DNA of 7,863 bases from Cyanobacteria bacterium UBA11153 (GTDB lineage Bacteria > Cyanobacteriota > Cyanobacteriia > Cyanobacteriales > Coleofasciculaceae): positions 3,791 through 11,653 of the forward strand of contig DOIX01000246.1 in NCBI GenBank assembly GCA_003511885.1, written 5' to 3'. Positions 6,220 to 7,863 of this stretch are shown piece by piece. The position numbers were made by a program, and so were the translations under genes. Each line of letters starts with the position of its first letter. The stretch's first letter is position 1. Below the pieces are notes generated by a model. It was not told the origin of the DNA, made no database searches, and saw only the letters and a list, made by a program, of their open reading frames with translations.

Positions 6220-6246
6220 TTATAGTTTTATACTAGAAATCTAGTA
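6220..6246 (-). promoter_or_regulatory. Dyad and possible -10 element before hpsJ-A
   Basis: TACTAGA-AA-TCTAGTA (6231-6246) is a perfect 7-bp dyad with a two-base centre. On the minus strand it runs directly into TATAAA(A), a plausible -10 about 20 bases before the ATG. A dyad overlapping a -10 is the geometry of a repressor site, but this is a single instance and no regulator is encoded nearby. Confidence 0.35.
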
Positions 6247-6280
6247 GATGGAATAGTTTTGACTTTTAGGTTTTGAGTGT

Positions 6281-6472
6281 TCAATTAAAACTATCCCCTT
6301 TTCCCTCAATTTGCCCCACCGCCAAAGTGTATTCTGGAGATGGAAAGAACGCATTATTTAGAGGTTTCTTTTTTGGAGGGTTTGGGCTGAGGATAACTTT
6401 GACCAAAACTAAAAAGATACCGATTGTGGTAAGACTTAGGAGTACTATCCTCAATTGTTGCCAACGCATCAT
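6281..6472 (-). CDS. Cyanoexosortase system-associated protein, short/truncated
   Basis: Sixty-three residues: MMRWQQLRIV followed by a single membrane helix (about 8-28, LRIVLLSLTTIGIFLVLVKV), then a basic PPKKK stretch and FFPSPEYTLAVGQIEGKGDSF. The start (a WxxxR anchor helix) and the position directly after the exosortase fit the small associated protein of cyanoexosortase A loci. As I recall that partner, it is much longer, with a periplasmic domain after the FP motif; here the frame stops soon after it. The +1 frame stays open past this stop to about 6243 (LIEHSKPKSQNYSIY), so a frameshift plus deletion is possible. Its ATG overlaps the exosortase stop as ATGA, a translational-coupling arrangement. 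Either a degraded gene or a minimal anchor peptide. Confidence 0.6.
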   Translation of the reverse strand: MMRWQQLRIVLLSLTTIGIFLVLVKVILSPNPPKKKPLNNAFFPSPEYTLAVGQIEGKGDSFN

Positions 6473-7329
6473 TTTTTCAAGGATTTTACACGATCCTGAT
6501 TTCGGGATTCTTCTAGGTGCATCAGGAAAAAGTAAAATAATCCAAAAATGCCCACAGCGATCATTCCAAATATAAGCGACCCTTCCCCTTCATGCCAATA
6601 GTCAAATGCAGCCTGATTTTGATGTGCCGCTAGAATCGCCAATACGGCAACTCGGATGGCATTAACGACAAAGCCTATTGCGATCGCAACGATTGGTGCG
6701 ATAATTTGCTTGCTCCGTCCAATGGGAAACATCACCAAGCAGATAACCGAAAGTCCCAAGACATAAGTCATCGCTTCCATCCCAGAACATGCAGCATATA
6801 CTTTAACGCTTCCCGTTGGCAAAATCACATAGACATCCCTGAGCTGTACCTCAAAGCCAGAGTACCACAGAAGGAAAGCGGAAAATTTGGCAGTGATGGG
6901 GGAAATATCGGCAAGGAAGGAAGCCATGACACTGGGTACACCCAGGAAAAACAAAATGGCAAACTCTCCCCAATATTGCTTTAACCCTTTAAATCCAGAT
7001 GCCAGCAAACCCACAGCTACGGCAGAAATTAAAGGAGAAATCCGGAGAAAATGACCAACATTGACTACCGCCGCTTGCCAAAGGACGATCGCAATCAGCA
7101 ATATTCCCACCAGGCTGGGTAAAATACTACTTTCCAGAATTAATTTATGGCGTTTTTCCCAAATTAACGAACAAATGGCTAGCCAAAACAAGCCACTCAT
7201 CCCCAAATGGGCAGTATCTCCTGCTTTCGACAGGAGCGTCATATATATAGCAACCAAGGCAGCAGCTACCGCAACCAGAAGAAATTGGGATGGTTGTAAC
7301 TGTCTGATGGAGGTAAGAGTTGATTTCAT
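6469..7329 (-). CDS. crtA: Cyanoexosortase, probably type A (membrane transpeptidase-like protease)
   Basis: A 286-residue polytopic membrane protein with about eight hydrophobic segments between 14 and 270. The exosortase/archaeosortase catalytic triad is visible: C181 in AACSGMEAM, R226 in VVNAIRVAVLAI, and H246 in FDYWHEGEGSLIF. Exosortases recognise a C-terminal sorting tag (PEP-CTERM type: motif, membrane helix, basic tail) on exported proteins and cleave it in the inner membrane, usually for extracellular polysaccharide-associated proteins. Length is normal and all three catalytic residues are present, so it should be active. The type A label rests on the neighbouring small protein and HpsJ-like gene. 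The ATG is the first that includes the membrane region; an overlapping out-of-frame ATGACATGA just upstream (7335-7327) makes a two-codon mini-ORF. The crtA symbol here is not the carotenoid gene. No substrate is in the window. Confidence 0.92.
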   Translation of the reverse strand: MKSTLTSIRQLQPSQFLLVAVAAALVAIYMTLLSKAGDTAHLGMSGLFWLAICSLIWEKRHKLILESSILPSLVGILLIAIVLWQAAVVNVGHFLRISPLISAVAVGLLASGFKGLKQYWGEFAILFFLGVPSVMASFLADISPITAKFSAFLLWYSGFEVQLRDVYVILPTGSVKVYAACSGMEAMTYVLGLSVICLVMFPIGRSKQIIAPIVAIAIGFVVNAIRVAVLAILAAHQNQAAFDYWHEGEGSLIFGMIAVGIFGLFYFFLMHLEESRNQDRVKSLKK

Positions 7330-7380
7330 GTCATGATATTTCCCAGAAACCTGCCAGATTCTAACTACAACAGTCTCATC

Positions 7381-7391
7381 CCGAAATTCGG
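7381..7391. promoter_or_regulatory. Palindrome CCGAAATTCGG upstream of the exosortase operon
   Basis: An 11-base palindrome 52 bases before the exosortase ATG, extendable to ATCC...GGAT with one extra C. Its position would suit an operator or promoter-proximal site for the operon. A weak TTAGAAT (-10-like, minus strand, about 7355-7361) lies between it and the start. Support is positional only. Confidence 0.25.
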
Positions 7392-7499
7392 ATTAATTTA
7401 ATAATTTGTACCATTGTCCATAACTACACACACTCGCCAGAGTATAAACAGGGCTTCCTGACAGGAGTTTTTTCGTGGGAGAAGTTTTTGCTTCTGTAG

Positions 7500-7586
7500 G
7501 GTGCGTTATGCTCCAGCTAACGCACCATAGCTTATTCTCGTTCCTAGCTTGAACCTGGGAACGAGGGTTGGGAGGCTCTGCCTCCC
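7500..7586. repeat. Cluster of three adjacent hairpins (dispersed repeat)
   Basis: Three stems stand side by side: GGTGCGTTA/TAACGCACC (7500-7508 with 7518-7526, perfect 9 bp), CTCGTTCC/GGAACGAG (7537-7544 with 7558-7565, perfect 8 bp) and GGGAGGC-tct-GCCTCCC (7570-7586, perfect 7 bp, three-base loop). The first and the last two resemble palindromic repeats that I recall from many cyanobacterial genomes. GC content here is higher than in the flanks. No gene spans it. Confidence 0.7.
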
Positions 7587-7863
7587 TGCTAATGTTGGGG
7601 TAGGAGCGACAGATATGGACAAAAAATCTTGGGTTTTACCGAAAACTTATCGCCTATATCCTAGGCTGCCCATAGCTCTCCCTAACGCCCCTGGATTACC
7701 CCGAAGTCAAATTTCATACTTTGAGTACATGCCCTATAGATTTTTATCACCACTGTAAAATAGAGCAAGATCTCAGGGAACTTAATCAATCCTGTAGTGT
7801 CTTATCTTGTATAGCACTACCAAAACATGTTAGGACTTTATTTCAACTTCAATCCTGAATTAA
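7587..7863. other. Intergenic, nothing recognised
   Basis: With 7330-7586 this completes a gene-free stretch of 534 bases. Open frames here are short, lack family resemblance and run through repeat DNA. No tRNA-like fold, terminator with T-run or insertion-sequence end was found. It may hold the promoter region of a gene beyond the window. Confidence 0.5.

Noticed and set aside
7549..7758. 69-residue + strand open frame, with an internal ATG at 7615 behind AGGAG
   Set aside because: The first part translates hairpin repeat DNA and the remainder has no recognisable motif; the AGGAG spacing is acceptable but alone is weak support.

Overview
The window looks like chromosomal DNA of a cyanobacterium, probably a filamentous one. 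It carries five perfect copies of the HIP1 octamer GCGATCGC (764, 1070, 3301, 4052, 6680), in-phase heptamer tandem repeats, several dispersed palindromic repeats, and genes typical of the phylum: a ferredoxin-type 8-vinyl reductase of chlorophyll synthesis, a cyanoexosortase operon, an Rpn/PD-(D/E)XK family protein, a J-domain/TPR/WD40 fusion and a XisH remnant. I cannot name the species.

Layout. 52-1473 (-) is a J-domain + TPR + seven-bladed WD40 protein. 1702-2652 (-) is an Rpn-family PD-(D/E)XK protein. 2653-3097 is a decayed accessory stretch: a MITE-like imperfect palindrome (about 2703-2802), then a xisH remnant on the + strand (2874 to about 3017) with an in-frame amber codon, cut off exactly where a 42-base near-perfect palindrome begins (3019-3060). 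3098-3873 (-) is a two-gene unit: a small glycine-zipper membrane protein with an internal duplication, and an HNH endonuclease whose start overlaps its stop (TAATG). 4076-5281 (+) is the BciB-type 8-vinyl reductase, followed by a 16-bp inverted repeat and a nine-unit heptamer repeat. 5462-7329 (-) is an exosortase operon: cyanoexosortase, a very short associated protein overlapping it by ATGA, and an HpsJ-like membrane/coiled-coil protein. 7330-7863 is intergenic, with a cluster of three hairpins at 7500-7586 and nothing recognisable after it.

How the genes relate. Two groups look functionally linked by overlap and shared strand. The exosortase group should process C-terminal sorting tags (PEP-CTERM-like) on exported proteins; the substrates are not in the window. 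The glycine-zipper/HNH pair is translationally coupled and I cannot place it in a named system; it is the best candidate here for something undescribed. The chlorophyll gene is a housekeeping gene flanked by accessory material. The Rpn gene, the xisH remnant, the palindromes and the HNH pair together suggest an accessory insertion region between the WD40 gene and bciB.
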